From Pseudolabrys sp. (GTDB taxonomy: Bacteria > Pseudomonadota > Alphaproteobacteria > Rhizobiales > Xanthobacteraceae), in assembly GCA_017849615.1 (NCBI GenBank), contig JAFIGS010000014.1:62001-126000 (forward strand): a DNA stretch of 64,000 nucleotides. Reading direction: 5' to 3'. Shown here piece by piece: positions 8,319-20,025 of the stretch; the first letter of the stretch is position 1, and each line of letters opens with the position of its first letter. The position numbers and the translations under genes were made by a program. The notes beneath the pieces are model-generated. The model was not told the origin of the DNA and searched no databases. It saw nothing but the letters and a program-made list of their open reading frames with translations.

Positions 8319-9170
8319 CTAGTGACCGGCGACGGCGCCGTGGTTGTGGCCCCAGACATAGATGGCGGCGAACAGGAACAGCCAGACGACGTCGACGAAG
8401 TGCCAGTACCAGGCGGCGAATTCGAAGCCGAGGTGCTGCTTCGGCGTGAAGTGGCCGGCGAGCGCGCGGAACAGGCAGACGATCAGGAAGATCGTGCCGA
8501 TGATGACATGCGCGCCATGGAAGCCGGTCGCCATGAAGAAGGCGGCGCCATACATGTTGCCGGAGAAGGCGAAGGTCGCGTGCATGTACTCGTAGGCCTG
8601 CACGCAGGTGAAGATGGCGCCGAGGCCGATGGTGAGGATGAGACCCCACTTGAGGCCCTGGCGATCGTTCTCCAGCAGCGCGTGGTGCGCCCAGGTCACG
8701 GTGGTGCCCGAGGTCAGCAGGATCAGCGTGTTCAGGAGCGGCAGGTGCCACGGGTCGAAGGTCTCGATGCCCTTCGGCGGCCAGACGCCGCCGGTGAAGG
8801 CGACGCGGGCGACTTCATGGACGTCGCCGGGAAACAGCGCGGTGTTGAAGTAGGCCCAGAACCAGGCGACGAAGAACATCACTTCCGAGGCAATGAACAG
8901 GATCATGCCGTAGCGGTGCGAGATCTGGACGACGCGGGTGTGATCGCCCCGGTGCTGCGCCTCGTTGATGACGTCGCGCCACCAAGCGATGAAGACGTAG
9001 AGAACGCCGAGCGTGCCGGCGCCGAACACCAGCGGCGCCGCCGCATAGAGGTGGTGCATCCAGCTAATGGCGCCGAAAGCCATGACGAAGGCGGCGACCG
9101 ACCCAACGGCCGGCCACGGCGACGGATCGACCAGATGGTAGTCGTGTTGCTTGGTATGTGCCTCGGCCAT
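8319..9170 (-). CDS. ctaE: Cytochrome c oxidase subunit III
   Basis: Subunit III of the aa3-type oxidase, a 283-residue protein with seven hydrophobic helices. It starts with [12 protein letters not shown] and contains the conserved [14 protein letters not shown] segment and the late [19 protein letters not shown] motif. It stabilises proton pumping by subunit I in the inner membrane. It lies downstream of ctaG with a 65-base gap that contains a small hairpin, in the usual alphaproteobacterial order. Confidence 0.97.
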   Translation of the reverse strand: MAEAHTKQHDYHLVDPSPWPAVGSVAAFVMAFGAISWMHHLYAAAPLVFGAGTLGVLYVFIAWWRDVINEAQHRGDHTRVVQISHRYGMILFIASEVMFFVAWFWAYFNTALFPGDVHEVARVAFTGGVWPPKGIETFDPWHLPLLNTLILLTSGTTVTWAHHALLENDRQGLKWGLILTIGLGAIFTCVQAYEYMHATFAFSGNMYGAAFFMATGFHGAHVIIGTIFLIVCLFRALAGHFTPKQHLGFEFAAWYWHFVDVVWLFLFAAIYVWGHNHGAVAGH

Positions 9171-9204
9171 TGTCGTCTCCGTTCAAATCGCGTCGGTTTG
9201 TAAC

Positions 9205-9220
9205 GGGCGCCTCGGCGCCC
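9205..9220. other. Short GC hairpin between ctaG and ctaE
   Basis: GGGCGC and GCGCCC flank a four-base loop in the ctaG-ctaE gap. No T-run follows on the minus strand, so it is more likely an mRNA-stabilising or processing structure than a terminator. Confidence 0.4.
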
Positions 9221-9235
9221 CCCAAATGTATCCGT

Positions 9236-9850
9236 TTAGAGTCTCTTCTGTTCCTTCGGCTCGGTGGTGGCGACCGGCTTCGGCGGCGCCTCCATCGGGA
9301 AGAAGGTGTAAGACAGCGTGATGGTGTTCAGCGACTCCTGGTCGCTGTCCTTGACGATCGCCGGATCGACGTAGAACACCACCGCCATATCGCGGGCTTC
9401 GCCGGCCTTCATGGTCTGCTCGGTGAAACAGAAGCAGTTGATCTTGTGGAAGTAGAGCCCGACCTGCGGCGGCGTCACATTGTAGCCGGCCTGCGCGGTG
9501 ATCTCGCGCGGGGCATCGTTGATGACCTTGTAATAGACGGTCTTCACTTCGCCGATGCGGACCTTGACCGAGTTCTGTTCGGGCACGAAGCGCCACGGCA
9601 GCCCCGGCGCCACGTTCGAATCGAAGCGGATGGTCAGTTCGCGATCGAGCACTTCGCCGGGCGCCAGCGTCGACACCTGCGTGGTGCCGCCGAAGCCGGT
9701 GGTGCGGCAGAACCAGTCGTAAAGCGGCACGGCGGCGAACGACATGCCGACCATGCCGGCGGCGACGGCGCCGCAGATCGCGGCGACGAGCGTGTCGCGC
9801 TTGACCTTGCGCACGGGAACGGGGCGATCGGCCGGAGGCGTTTGCGTCAT
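9236..9850 (-). CDS. ctaG: Cytochrome c oxidase assembly protein CtaG/Cox11
   Basis: Cox11-family copper chaperone that delivers copper to the CuB site of subunit I. The 204-residue protein has one N-terminal membrane helix (about residues 20-42), the P-L-Y-D-W-F-C segment, and the copper-binding C-F-C motif within K-I-N-C-F-C-F-T-E-Q. The C-terminal part ends with the Y-T-F-F-P-M pattern typical of the family. Its ATG overlaps the stop of the upstream small CoxF-like gene (ATGA). Confidence 0.95.
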   Translation of the reverse strand: MTQTPPADRPVPVRKVKRDTLVAAICGAVAAGMVGMSFAAVPLYDWFCRTTGFGGTTQVSTLAPGEVLDRELTIRFDSNVAPGLPWRFVPEQNSVKVRIGEVKTVYYKVINDAPREITAQAGYNVTPPQVGLYFHKINCFCFTEQTMKAGEARDMAVVFYVDPAIVKDSDQESLNTITLSYTFFPMEAPPKPVATTEPKEQKRL

Positions 9851-10023
9851 AGCGGGCGCACCAGAACGGCTGGACCCTTCACCAGGGTCATGACGTAAAA
9901 CAGCACGACGAGAACGAGCAGCGCCACCGCGATGGCGACAGAGCGCGAGCGCCGCGCACGCTGCTGGGCCTCGGTGAGCACGATGCCCTGATCTTTGCCT
10001 TGGGGCTTCTTGTTGTCGTCCAT
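9847..10023 (-). CDS. Small CoxF-like single-pass membrane protein of the oxidase operon
   Basis: A 58-residue protein: a charged cytoplasmic N-terminus rich in K, Q and R (R-A-R-R-S-R-S) followed by one membrane helix, about residues 30-50. It occupies the position of coxF/ctaF between ctaB and ctaG in rhizobial oxidase operons. The start is the second ATG of an ATG-ACC-ATG pair. A GGCGGAG site lies six bases upstream of that ATG but directly abuts the first. It overlaps ctaG by four bases. The role is inferred from position only. Confidence 0.75.
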   Translation of the reverse strand: MDDNKKPQGKDQGIVLTEAQQRARRSRSVAIAVALLVLVVLFYVMTLVKGPAVLVRPL

Positions 10024-10037
10024 GGTCATCTCCGCCG

Positions 10038-11021
10038 TCACGCGGCCACCCTGGCGATCAACCCGCCCCAGCCGCGATCGACCAGCAGCACCGCGTACAG
10101 CAGGAACAGATACAGGATCGAGAAGGCGAAAAGATGCCGGCAGGCGCGGTCGGCCGGCGACGCCTCGCGATAGACCTGCAGCGCCAGAAGGATCATCGCG
10201 GCGCCCGTCACCACCGCCACGGCGCCATAGAGCGCGCTGGCATAGCCGAGCAGCCACGGCGAGACGCCGAGCGGCACGAGGATCAGCGTGTAGAGCAGGA
10301 TCTGCAGCCGGGTATGAGCATCGCCCGCGACATTCGGCAGCATCGGCACGCCGGCGCGGCCATAGTCGCTCTTCTTGTAGATCGCCAACGCCCAGAAGTG
10401 CGGCGGAGTCCAGAAGAAGATGATGGCGAACAGGATGACCGGTTCGAGCGACAGCGAGCCGGTCACCGCGGCCCAGCCGATCATCGGCGGAAAGGCGCCG
10501 GCTGCGCCGCCGATGACGATGTTCTGCGGCGTCGAGCGCTTCAGCCACATCGTGTAGATGACGGCGTAGAAGAAGATGGTGAAGGCTAGCAGCCCGGCGG
10601 AGATCCAGTTGACGAGAAGACCGAGCGTCACCACCGAGAAGCCCGACAGGGTGAGCCCGAACGCCAGCGCCTCGCCCGGCCTGACCTTGCCGGCCGGAAC
10701 GGGACGACGCGCGGTGCGCGTCATGACCTTGTCGATATCGGCGTCGTACCACATGTTCAGCGCGCCCGACGCGCCGGCGCCCACCGCGATGCAGAGCAAC
10801 GCGGTGAATGCCGTGATCGGATGCAGACTGCCCGGCGCGACGGCGAGGCCGACCAGCGCCGTGAACACCACGAGCGACATCACCCGCGGCTTGAGCAGCG
10901 CGATGTAGTCGCCGACCTCGGCGCTGCTCGGCTCGTAGAGAGCCGCGTCATAGCGGCCCCCATCGATGAGTTGCGCCCCGCCGGGGCGGCCGACATTCGC
11001 GCCTTCGCTGATGAGCGACAT
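10038..11021 (-). CDS. ctaB: Protoheme IX farnesyltransferase (heme O synthase)
   Basis: CtaB prenylates heme B to heme O, the first step to heme A for the oxidase. The 327-residue protein has about eight or nine hydrophobic helices. It shows the UbiA-type Asp-rich motif N-M-W-Y-D-A-D-I-D followed by [12 protein letters not shown]. The N-terminus has the family pattern [10 protein letters not shown]. It lies 29 bases after ctaD and just before the small CoxF-like gene. Confidence 0.96.
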   Translation of the reverse strand: MSLISEGANVGRPGGAQLIDGGRYDAALYEPSSAEVGDYIALLKPRVMSLVVFTALVGLAVAPGSLHPITAFTALLCIAVGAGASGALNMWYDADIDKVMTRTARRPVPAGKVRPGEALAFGLTLSGFSVVTLGLLVNWISAGLLAFTIFFYAVIYTMWLKRSTPQNIVIGGAAGAFPPMIGWAAVTGSLSLEPVILFAIIFFWTPPHFWALAIYKKSDYGRAGVPMLPNVAGDAHTRLQILLYTLILVPLGVSPWLLGYASALYGAVAVVTGAAMILLALQVYREASPADRACRHLFAFSILYLFLLYAVLLVDRGWGGLIARVAA

Positions 11022-11050
11022 TGCCCGGCTACGCCCTTCTCAATCGCACA

Positions 11051-13590
<2,540 letters not shown>

Positions 13591-14003
13591 TTTCTTATGC
13601 GCTCCTCGACGATAACGGCCTTGGACAAGGCCCCATTTTGCCCCTGCGCGCCGCTTGCCCGGGCGGGCAAGCCAGAACGGCCACTGACGGCATTTGCCAC
13701 GGGCGTGGCGGAGCTTGCGGTGCAGTGGCCCTAGGGGAAACCTCGCATCTCAAACCACAAATCCAACGCTCCCGCAATGTACCTCATTAGAACAATTCTG
13801 CGACAAAGCGGTAATCCTCAAACACGCCCTATTTGCCGTATTTCCGCCAATCCGGAGGCGTTCAGGGTATGGGATACCGCAGCCCGTATAATCGGCCAGC
13901 CGGCATGTTCGTGGCCGACCGTCTAGAATGGCCAATGCGGGTGATTCGGACCGTGGGCGCCGCCTCCCCTGCCTCCCGCGTAGTTTCGCTAAAGGATTGA
14001 AGT
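13591..14003. promoter_or_regulatory. Divergent regulatory region between ctaC and the IalB-family gene (413 bases, no gene)
   Basis: I see no credible coding frame here. Two perfect palindromes lie close to ctaC: GGCCTTG-GA-CAAGGCC at 13617-13632, and GCTTGCCCG-GG-CGGGCAAGC at 13653-13672. They may be operators or leader hairpins of the oxidase operon. The stretch 13760-13880 is less GC-rich and is the likeliest place for the two promoters. AAAGGATTGAAGT just before 14004 is the IalB ribosome binding site. Confidence 0.5.
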
Positions 14004-14546
14004 ATGAGCGATTTCAGGCAGCCCTGGCGGATGGCCGTCCAACTGAACAGACTGGCCCTGGGACTAGGCGCCGCCCTTGCCTTGCTTGCGGCCGGATGGT
14101 CCGGCGCCGCGCTTGCGCAAGGCGCGGTCAAGTCGGTGCACAAGGACTGGCAGATCCGCTGCGATACCCCGCCGGGCGCCAAGGCCGAACAGTGCGCCCT
14201 GATCCAGAGCGTGACGGCCGAAGACCGCGCCAATGTCGGCCTCACCGTGATCGTGCTGAAAACCGCCGATCAGAAGAGCAAGCTGATGCGGGTGGTTGCG
14301 CCTTTAGGCGTACTCCTGCCGTCGGGGCTCGGTCTCAAGATCGACAATGCCGATATCGGCCGCGCCGGCTTCGTGCGCTGCCTGCCCAACGGCTGTATCG
14401 CGGAAGTTGTCATGGACGACGAGCTTCTCAAGAAGTTGCGCACCGCCAAGACGGCGCTGTTCGTCATCTACCAGACGCCCGAAGAGGGCATCGGTTTCCC
14501 GATGTCGCTGGGCGGCTTCGGTGAAGGCTACGACAAGCTGCCTTAA
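14004..14546 (+). CDS. Invasion-associated locus B (IalB) family protein
   Basis: A 180-residue secreted protein. After a short hydrophilic start, residues 15-38 form a signal peptide ending A-L-A-Q. The mature part shows the IalB pattern: W-x-I-R-C-D-T-P-P near its start, a paired Cys (A-E-Q-C-A-L-I-Q) and the V-R-C-L-P-N-G-C-I-A-E motif, giving four cysteines probably in two disulfides. IalB was named from Bartonella but relatives are widespread in non-pathogenic Hyphomicrobiales, so no invasion role should be assumed. It commonly lies divergent from ctaC, as here. Confidence 0.88.
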   Translation: MSDFRQPWRMAVQLNRLALGLGAALALLAAGWSGAALAQGAVKSVHKDWQIRCDTPPGAKAEQCALIQSVTAEDRANVGLTVIVLKTADQKSKLMRVVAPLGVLLPSGLGLKIDNADIGRAGFVRCLPNGCIAEVVMDDELLKKLRTAKTALFVIYQTPEEGIGFPMSLGGFGEGYDKLP

Positions 14547-14582
14547 GCCTCGATCCCGAAACCACGGTCCGGATCTGGATTC

Positions 14583-15137
14583 ATGGCGAAAGACCTTCTC
14601 GTCCTCACCACCGGCGGCACTTTCGACAAACGCTATCCGGAAGGCCAGTGGGTGACGGAATTCACCTTCCCGCCGGGTCAGGAGTCGGCTGTCACCGACA
14701 TTCTGAAGCGTGCACGGATGGCGCCTTCGTCTTTCGCTTGCGAGTGGCTGTTCGCCGAGGATTCCACCAAAATCACCGACGCGCAGCGCGACATCATCGC
14801 CAACCGCTGCGCCAGCGCGACGCAGCGGCGGATTGTCGTCACCCACGGCACCGACACCATGACCCGGCGGATCGACCCGGAAACCGGCAAGGTCGCGGCC
14901 ACACCGAACACCGCAGCGACAATCGCCGCGCGCAAGCTGGACAAGACCATCGTGCTCACCGGCGCGGCTCAGCCGGCGGTTCTGCGTGACAGCGACACCG
15001 ACTTCAATCTCGGCCTCGCCATCGGCGCGGCGCTCACGGCGCCGCCAGGGGTTTACATCGCCATGAACGGGCTGGTCGCGCCATGGGACGCCGTGGTCAA
15101 GACGGTGGATGGCAGCTTCCGCACGCTCGAAGCGTGA
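14583..15137 (+). CDS. Short asparaginase-domain protein (N-terminal domain only)
   Basis: A 184-residue protein with the two threonine/aspartate motifs of L-asparaginases: L-T-T-G-G-T-F-D-K at residues 8-16 and V-T-H-G-T-D-T-M near residue 90, followed by the L-T-G-A-A-Q-P segment. Ordinary type I/II asparaginases have about 330 residues, so the C-terminal domain is absent. Short one-domain relatives occur in many proteobacteria and the frame is intact, so this is a short family member rather than an obvious fragment. Enzyme activity on asparagine is uncertain. It precedes the PLP ammonia-lyase by 11 bases. Confidence 0.8.
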   Translation: MAKDLLVLTTGGTFDKRYPEGQWVTEFTFPPGQESAVTDILKRARMAPSSFACEWLFAEDSTKITDAQRDIIANRCASATQRRIVVTHGTDTMTRRIDPETGKVAATPNTAATIAARKLDKTIVLTGAAQPAVLRDSDTDFNLGLAIGAALTAPPGVYIAMNGLVAPWDAVVKTVDGSFRTLEA

Positions 15138-15148
15138 TACGTCCGGCC

Positions 15149-16129
15149 ATGGCCCTGTTCAGCATCGACGAACTCGAAGCCGCCAGCCGCCTCGTCTATC
15201 GGCAGATGAAGCCGACGCCGCAATATGCCTGGCCGCTATTATCGGAGCGCGCCGGCGCGGCCGTCTGGGTCAAGCACGAGAACCATACGCCGACCGGCGC
15301 CTTCAAGGTGCGCGGCGGCATTACCTTCATCGACTGGCTCAAGCGTACGCATCCGGATATTCCGGGCATCGTCACGGCGACGCGCGGCAATCACGGCCAG
15401 TCGCAGGCGCGCGCCGCGACCGCCGCCGGACTGAAGGCGAAGATTTTCGTACCGTTCGGCAACTCGGTCGAGAAGAACGCCGCCATGCGCGCCTTCGGCG
15501 CCGATCTGATCGAATTCGGCAGCGATTTCGACGAGGCCAGGCTCGTGGCGATGCGGGTCGCGGAAACCGAGGGGCTCTATCCTGTGCCGCCGTTCCATCG
15601 CGAACTGGCCCGCGGCGTCGCCACTTATGCGCTGGAGTTCTTCAGCGAAGCGCGCGATCTCGACACCGTCTATGTGCCGATCGGCTGCGGCTCCGGCATC
15701 TGCGGCGTCATAGCCGTGCGCGACGCGCTCGGCCTTGCCACCGAAGTCGTCGGCGTCGTCTCGACCGAGGCGGCCGGCGCCAAACTGTCCTTCGAAGCCG
15801 GCAAACTGGTCGAGACCAACTCGGCGAACACCATCGCCGACGGCATGGCGGTGCGCGTGCCTGTACAGGAAGCCTTCGACATCTATTCCAAGGGCGCGAG
15901 CCGCATCGTCGCGGTGAGCGACGACGACATCGCCGAAGCAATGCGCATTCTCTATCGCGACACGCATAATCTCGCCGAAGGCGCCGGCGCCGCCGGCCTC
16001 GCCGCATTGCTCGGCGAAAAGGACAGAATGCGCGGCAAACGCGTCGGCATTATCCTGTCCGGCGGCAATGTCGATCTGCCGCTCTATGCCCGCATCCTGA
16101 CCGGCGATTTCAACAAGCCGGCACAATAA
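15149..16129 (+). CDS. PLP-dependent threonine dehydratase-like enzyme (serine/threonine ammonia-lyase family)
   Basis: Fold type II PLP enzyme of 326 residues. The PLP lysine lies in N-H-T-P-T-G-A-F-K-V-R-G-G, the phosphate loop is G-C-G-S-G-I, and the cofactor ring Ser sits in I-L-S-G-G-N-V-D. There is no C-terminal ACT regulatory domain, so it resembles catabolic threonine dehydratase or hydroxyaspartate ammonia-lyase rather than biosynthetic IlvA. The ATG at 15149 gives the family-type N-terminus M-A-L-F-S-I-D-E-L-E-A-A; the earlier in-frame start overlaps the asparaginase-like gene. The substrate (Thr, Ser or hydroxy-Asp) is not determined. Confidence 0.88.
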   Translation: MALFSIDELEAASRLVYRQMKPTPQYAWPLLSERAGAAVWVKHENHTPTGAFKVRGGITFIDWLKRTHPDIPGIVTATRGNHGQSQARAATAAGLKAKIFVPFGNSVEKNAAMRAFGADLIEFGSDFDEARLVAMRVAETEGLYPVPPFHRELARGVATYALEFFSEARDLDTVYVPIGCGSGICGVIAVRDALGLATEVVGVVSTEAAGAKLSFEAGKLVETNSANTIADGMAVRVPVQEAFDIYSKGASRIVAVSDDDIAEAMRILYRDTHNLAEGAGAAGLAALLGEKDRMRGKRVGIILSGGNVDLPLYARILTGDFNKPAQ

Positions 16130-16143
16130 ACCGGAGGATCGCC

Positions 16144-16848
16144 ATGAATGCGTTCGACCACCCGCTCATCAGGAAGGGCATGCCGCTGCAGCTTGCCAAG
16201 CGCCGCGCCCGCATCGCCGCCGGAGAGAAGCCGCTCGGCTGGAAGGTCGGGCTCGGCGCGCCGGCGATGATGGAGAAGATCGGCATCAAGGCGCCGATTG
16301 TCGGCTATCTGATGCAGGACGCGCTGATTGCTTCCGGCGGCACGGCGTCGCTCAAGGGTTTTACGCGTCCCGTCGCCGAGGCGGAGATCGCCGTACGCAT
16401 GGCGGCGACGCCGAAGCCGGGCGCGTCCGCCGACGAAGTGCGCGCCGCGATCAAGGAGATCATGCCAGCCATCGAGATCGCGGACATGGATGTGCTGCCG
16501 ACGCCGGATAATCTCGACGTTATCCTCGAAGGCGACGTCTTCCAACGCCATGTCGTCATTGGTGATGCGACGCGCGCCGGCGGCTCGATCGAGGGGCTGA
16601 CCTCGCGCGTGACCCGAAGCGGTGCGCTCATCAACACCACGACCGACCCTGAAGCGCTCACCGGCAAGGCCGTCGATATCGTCGCCCATGTCGCGGCGAC
16701 CCTGGCGGCCTATGGCGAAACGCTGCTGCCCGGCGACATCATCATCACCGGGTCGATCACGCCGCCGCAGATGCTCGAGGCTGGCGATACGGATTTCGCC
16801 CATACGCTCGATCCAATCGGCAAAGTCGCCGTGACATTCGATTGGTGA
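16144..16848 (+). CDS. 2-keto-4-pentenoate hydratase-like (fumarylacetoacetate hydrolase superfamily) protein
   Basis: A 234-residue protein of the MhpD/hydratase type. It shows G-W-K-V-G-L-G-A-P near the start, A-E-A-E-I-A-V-R-M as the metal-binding Glu motif, and a central I-E-I-A-D motif. The end has G-D-I-I-I-T-G-S-I-T-P-P. Relatives add water to 2-hydroxypenta-2,4-dienoate in meta-cleavage of aromatics, or decarboxylate oxalocrotonate. No other aromatic-degradation genes are nearby, so the pathway is open. GGAGGATCGCC precedes the ATG, and the stop overlaps the next gene. Confidence 0.85.
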   Translation: MNAFDHPLIRKGMPLQLAKRRARIAAGEKPLGWKVGLGAPAMMEKIGIKAPIVGYLMQDALIASGGTASLKGFTRPVAEAEIAVRMAATPKPGASADEVRAAIKEIMPAIEIADMDVLPTPDNLDVILEGDVFQRHVVIGDATRAGGSIEGLTSRVTRSGALINTTTDPEALTGKAVDIVAHVAATLAAYGETLLPGDIIITGSITPPQMLEAGDTDFAHTLDPIGKVAVTFDW

Positions 16849-17543
16849 ATGAAAGGCCGACACGCGTGCTGCCCTGGAAAGTGCTCGATACCGCCCCGGT
16901 CCCCGGCGGCCGCAAGGAACTGCGCCTCAAGCAGCGCGGCAAGGAATTCGTCATCATGCTCGACAAGCGCGAGCTGATGAGCAGCTACCTGAGCGTCACC
17001 GAGAAGGCGCTGGCGACCTTCGGCTGCGAGGCTATCAAGACGCGCGAGAAAGCGCGCGTGCTGATCGGCGGCCTCGGCATGGGCTACACGTTGCAGGCGA
17101 CGTTGAAGGTGCTTGGCGACAAGGCCGAGATCCTCGTCGCCGAACTCGTGCCTGCCGTCGTCACATGGGCGCGCGGGCCGTTGGCGCATATCATCGACGG
17201 CAGCCTGGACGATCCGCGCGTTGCCGTTCACGAGATCGACGTGGGCGAACTGATCCGCGGCAAGAAGTCGGCCTACGACGCCATTCTGCTCGATGTCGAT
17301 AACGGCCCCGACGGGCTGACCCGCAGCGCCAATGACGCGCTGTATGACATTGCTGGCCTCGCCGCCGCGCATCACGCCCTGCGCAAGGGCGGCGTGCTGG
17401 CGGTGTGGTCATCCACGCCCGATGCGAAATTCACCGCGCGGCTGAAGAAGGCCGGCTTCGCGGTCAAGGAATTCCCCCTGCGCGCCAACGGCCCGCATGG
17501 CGGCGCCAAGCACTTCATCTGGACGGCCACCAAGGCCGGTTAG
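16845..17543 (+). CDS. Spermidine-synthase-like SAM-binding protein
   Basis: A 232-residue protein with the spermidine synthase/methyltransferase Rossmann fold: V-L-I-G-G-L-G-M-G-Y-T at about residues 70-80, an acidic strand end V-A-E-L-V-P, and Y-D-A-I-L-L-D-V-D-N-G-P-D where polyamine synthases have their catalytic Asp region. The N-terminal beta domain of true SpeE is short here, so it is better called spermidine-synthase-like. The GTG at 16845 overlaps the hydratase stop (GTGA). A second GTG at 16866 with AAAGG upstream is also possible. The function is unknown. Confidence 0.8.
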   Translation: MNERPTRVLPWKVLDTAPVPGGRKELRLKQRGKEFVIMLDKRELMSSYLSVTEKALATFGCEAIKTREKARVLIGGLGMGYTLQATLKVLGDKAEILVAELVPAVVTWARGPLAHIIDGSLDDPRVAVHEIDVGELIRGKKSAYDAILLDVDNGPDGLTRSANDALYDIAGLAAAHHALRKGGVLAVWSSTPDAKFTARLKKAGFAVKEFPLRANGPHGGAKHFIWTATKAG

Positions 17544-17689
17544 GGCTCTTTATTTTGACGGGTTTTCTTCACGCGAACCGGAAGACCACTTCGCTCGAAA
17601 ACCCTGTGCCCCTCGCCAAATCGCCTCATTGTGCCTATCTGTTGGGGACCCGCTGCCTCAGCGATATGGAATTTCAGGAGTTTTTGGCC

Positions 17690-19111
17690 ATGGACCCAGC
17701 CGCTTCCTCACTGATCGACCGCGCCGGGCTCGACAAGGCCAAGGTGCGCGAATTGCTCGGCCGCGGCCTCGAAGGCGCCGACGACGGCGAACTGTTCCTC
17801 GAATACAAGCAGACCGAGGCGCTCGCCTTCGACAATGGCCGCCTCAAGCAGGCGACCTACGACACCACGCAGGGCTTCGGCCTGCGCGCCGTGAAGGATG
17901 AGGCGGTCGGCTACGCCCATGCCTCCGACCTCTCGGAAGGCGCGCTGGCCCGCGCCGCCGACGCCGTGCGCGCCGTCAAGGGCGGCTATTCCGGCCAATA
18001 CGCCGAGCCGCCGGGCCGCACCAACCGCAAGCTTTACGACGATGTGAATCCGCTCGGCACGCCGGCCTTCGATCAGAAGGTCAAGCTGCTCGAGACCATC
18101 GACGCCTATGCCCGCGCCAAGGACCCGCGCGTGCGGCAGGTCACCGCCTCGATCGCCGCGACCTGGCAGGTCGTGGAGATCCTGCGCGCCGATGGCGAAA
18201 GCTATCGCGACATACGCCCGCTGGTGCGCCTCAATGTTTCGGTGGTGGCCGGCGACGGCGACCGCCAGGAAACCGGCAGCTATGGCGTCGGCGGCCGCGA
18301 GGGCTATGAGCGCTTCATCGAACCGTCGATGTGGCAGAACGCCGTCGACGAGGCTGTGCGTCAGGCCATGGTCAATCTCACCGCCGTTGCCGCGCCGGCC
18401 GGCGAAATGGATGTCGTGCTCGCGTCCGGCTGGCCGGGCGTGATGCTGCATGAAGCGGTCGGCCACGGCCTCGAAGGCGATTTCAATCGCAAGAAGACCT
18501 CCGCATTTGCCGGCCTGATGGGCCAGCAGGTCGCCGCCAAGGGCGTCACCGTGATCGACGACGGCACCGTGCAGCAGCGCCGCGGCTCGCTCACCATCGA
18601 CGACGAAGGCACGCCGACCAACCGCACCGTGCTGATCGAGGACGGCATTCTCGTCGGCTACATGCAAGACCGCCAGAACGCGCGGCTGATGGGCATGAAG
18701 CCGACCGGCAATGGCCGGCGCGAAAGCCACGCCCATGTGCCGATGCCGCGCATGACCAACACCGCGATGCTCGCCGGCGACAAGGAGCCGGCCGAGATCA
18801 TCGCCTCGGTGAAGAACGGCCTCTATGCCGTGAACTTCGGCGGCGGCCAGGTGGACATCACATCGGGCAAATACGTCTTCCAGTGCACCGAGGCGTACAA
18901 AATCGAGAACGGCAAGGTCACCGCGCCGGTGAAAGGCGCCATGCTGATCGGCAACGGCCCGACCGACCTGCATCGCATCTCGATGATCGGCAACGACTTC
19001 GCGCTCGATCCGGGCATCGGCACCTGCGGCAAGAACGGCCAGGGCGTGCCGGTCGGCGTCGGCCAGCCGTCGCTGCGCATGGACAAGATCACCGTCGGCG
19101 GCACGGCGTAA
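17690..19111 (+). CDS. tldD: Metalloprotease TldD
   Basis: TldD partners with TldE/PmbA to form a zinc protease that matures microcins and degrades unfolded peptides. The 473-residue protein contains the HExxxH zinc motif at residues 254-259 (H-E-A-V-G-H) and the conserved C-terminal run G-N-G-P-T-D-L-H-R-I and C-G-K-N-G-Q-G-V-P-V-G-V-G-Q-P. The ATG at 17690 is chosen because CAGGAG lies nine bases upstream; an ATG at 17666 lacks one. The partner tldE is not in this window. tldD often neighbours the IalB/ctaC region in related genomes. Confidence 0.95.
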   Translation: MDPAASSLIDRAGLDKAKVRELLGRGLEGADDGELFLEYKQTEALAFDNGRLKQATYDTTQGFGLRAVKDEAVGYAHASDLSEGALARAADAVRAVKGGYSGQYAEPPGRTNRKLYDDVNPLGTPAFDQKVKLLETIDAYARAKDPRVRQVTASIAATWQVVEILRADGESYRDIRPLVRLNVSVVAGDGDRQETGSYGVGGREGYERFIEPSMWQNAVDEAVRQAMVNLTAVAAPAGEMDVVLASGWPGVMLHEAVGHGLEGDFNRKKTSAFAGLMGQQVAAKGVTVIDDGTVQQRRGSLTIDDEGTPTNRTVLIEDGILVGYMQDRQNARLMGMKPTGNGRRESHAHVPMPRMTNTAMLAGDKEPAEIIASVKNGLYAVNFGGGQVDITSGKYVFQCTEAYKIENGKVTAPVKGAMLIGNGPTDLHRISMIGNDFALDPGIGTCGKNGQGVPVGVGQPSLRMDKITVGGTA

Positions 19112-19116
19112 CCGTC

Positions 19117-19893
19117 ATGGCCGAGACGTCTCAGGTCGCCAGCAAACCGTCGCGCCTGCGCACGCTCGCCAAGGCCGTCATCGATGTCGTGTCGATCGTG
19201 CTTGTGGTGACCGTAGCCAAGACGGCGGTGGCCGAGCCGTTCTATGTGCCTTCGGGCTCAATGGAGCCAACGCTGCTGATCGGCGACGAACTGCTCGCCA
19301 CCAAGTTCGCCTATGGCTACTCGACGGCGTCGCTGCCGTCCTTCATGACGCTGCCGGAAAGCGAGCGCCTGTTCGGCGCGTTGCCCAAGCGCGGCGACGT
19401 CGCGGTGTTTCGCTGGCCGGGCGACCGCGGCCAGGTCTGGGTCAAGCGCGTCATTGCCTTGCCCGGCGATCATGTGCGGCTCGAGCACGGCACCGTCTTC
19501 ATCAATGGTGAAGCAGCAACGCTGACGCCGGACGGCACCGGCCAGGCCGAGAACGAGGACGGCTCGCAGGCGCCGGCCGCGCGCTACATCGAGACATTGC
19601 CCGGCGGGCGCAAACACACCGTGTTCAAGCTGATGGCGTTCAACCGGCTCGACAACATGCCGGACACCGTCGTGCCGGCCGGGCATGTGTTCGTCATGGG
19701 CGACAATCGCGACAACTCCGCCGATTCCCGCGTGCCCTTGCGCGCCGGCGGCGTCGGCATGCTGCCGACGGCCAATCTCATCGGCCGCGTCGATGCCATT
19801 GTCGGCTCGTGGGATCTCGGGCTGAAGAACCAGCCGGTGTGGACCTGGCCGAAGGGGTTGCGGCTGTCGCGGTTTTTCAGCGGCGTGGAGTAG
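19117..19893 (+). CDS. lepB: Signal peptidase I
   Basis: Inner-membrane serine protease that removes Sec signal peptides. The 258-residue protein has an N-terminal membrane helix (about 17-38), the catalytic Ser48 in P-S-G-S-M-E-P-T-L, the general-base Lys110 in W-V-K-R-V-I-A-L-P-G-D, and box E, G-D-N-R-D-N-S-x-D-S-R. Its ATG follows the tldD stop by five bases, so the two are probably co-transcribed. A second lepB may exist elsewhere, as this one is not next to rnc or acpS. Confidence 0.93.
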   Translation: MAETSQVASKPSRLRTLAKAVIDVVSIVLVVTVAKTAVAEPFYVPSGSMEPTLLIGDELLATKFAYGYSTASLPSFMTLPESERLFGALPKRGDVAVFRWPGDRGQVWVKRVIALPGDHVRLEHGTVFINGEAATLTPDGTGQAENEDGSQAPAARYIETLPGGRKHTVFKLMAFNRLDNMPDTVVPAGHVFVMGDNRDNSADSRVPLRAGGVGMLPTANLIGRVDAIVGSWDLGLKNQPVWTWPKGLRLSRFFSGVE

Positions 19894-19913
19894 AAGCAAT
19901 CCGCCCTATGTGA

Positions 19914-20002
19914 TGTCATGGCCGGGCTTGACCCGGCCATCCCGATTGGCTGGGCACCGTGCGTCCCCAAGCGGGATCACCGGGTCAAGCCCGGTGATGA
20001 CA
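19914..20002. repeat. Intergenic palindromic repeat, family B
   Basis: Two hairpins in tandem: GGCCGGG-CTTGA-CCCGGCC on the left and CACCGGG-TCAAG-CCCGGTG on the right. The outer ends GTCATGG and TGATGAC are near-inverted copies. This type is common between genes of Bradyrhizobium-like genomes. It separates the convergent lepB and PAN-domain genes and may act as a transcription stop. Confidence 0.75.
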
Positions 20003-20025
20003 GGCAGGTGTTGCCCTGCGCGCGC

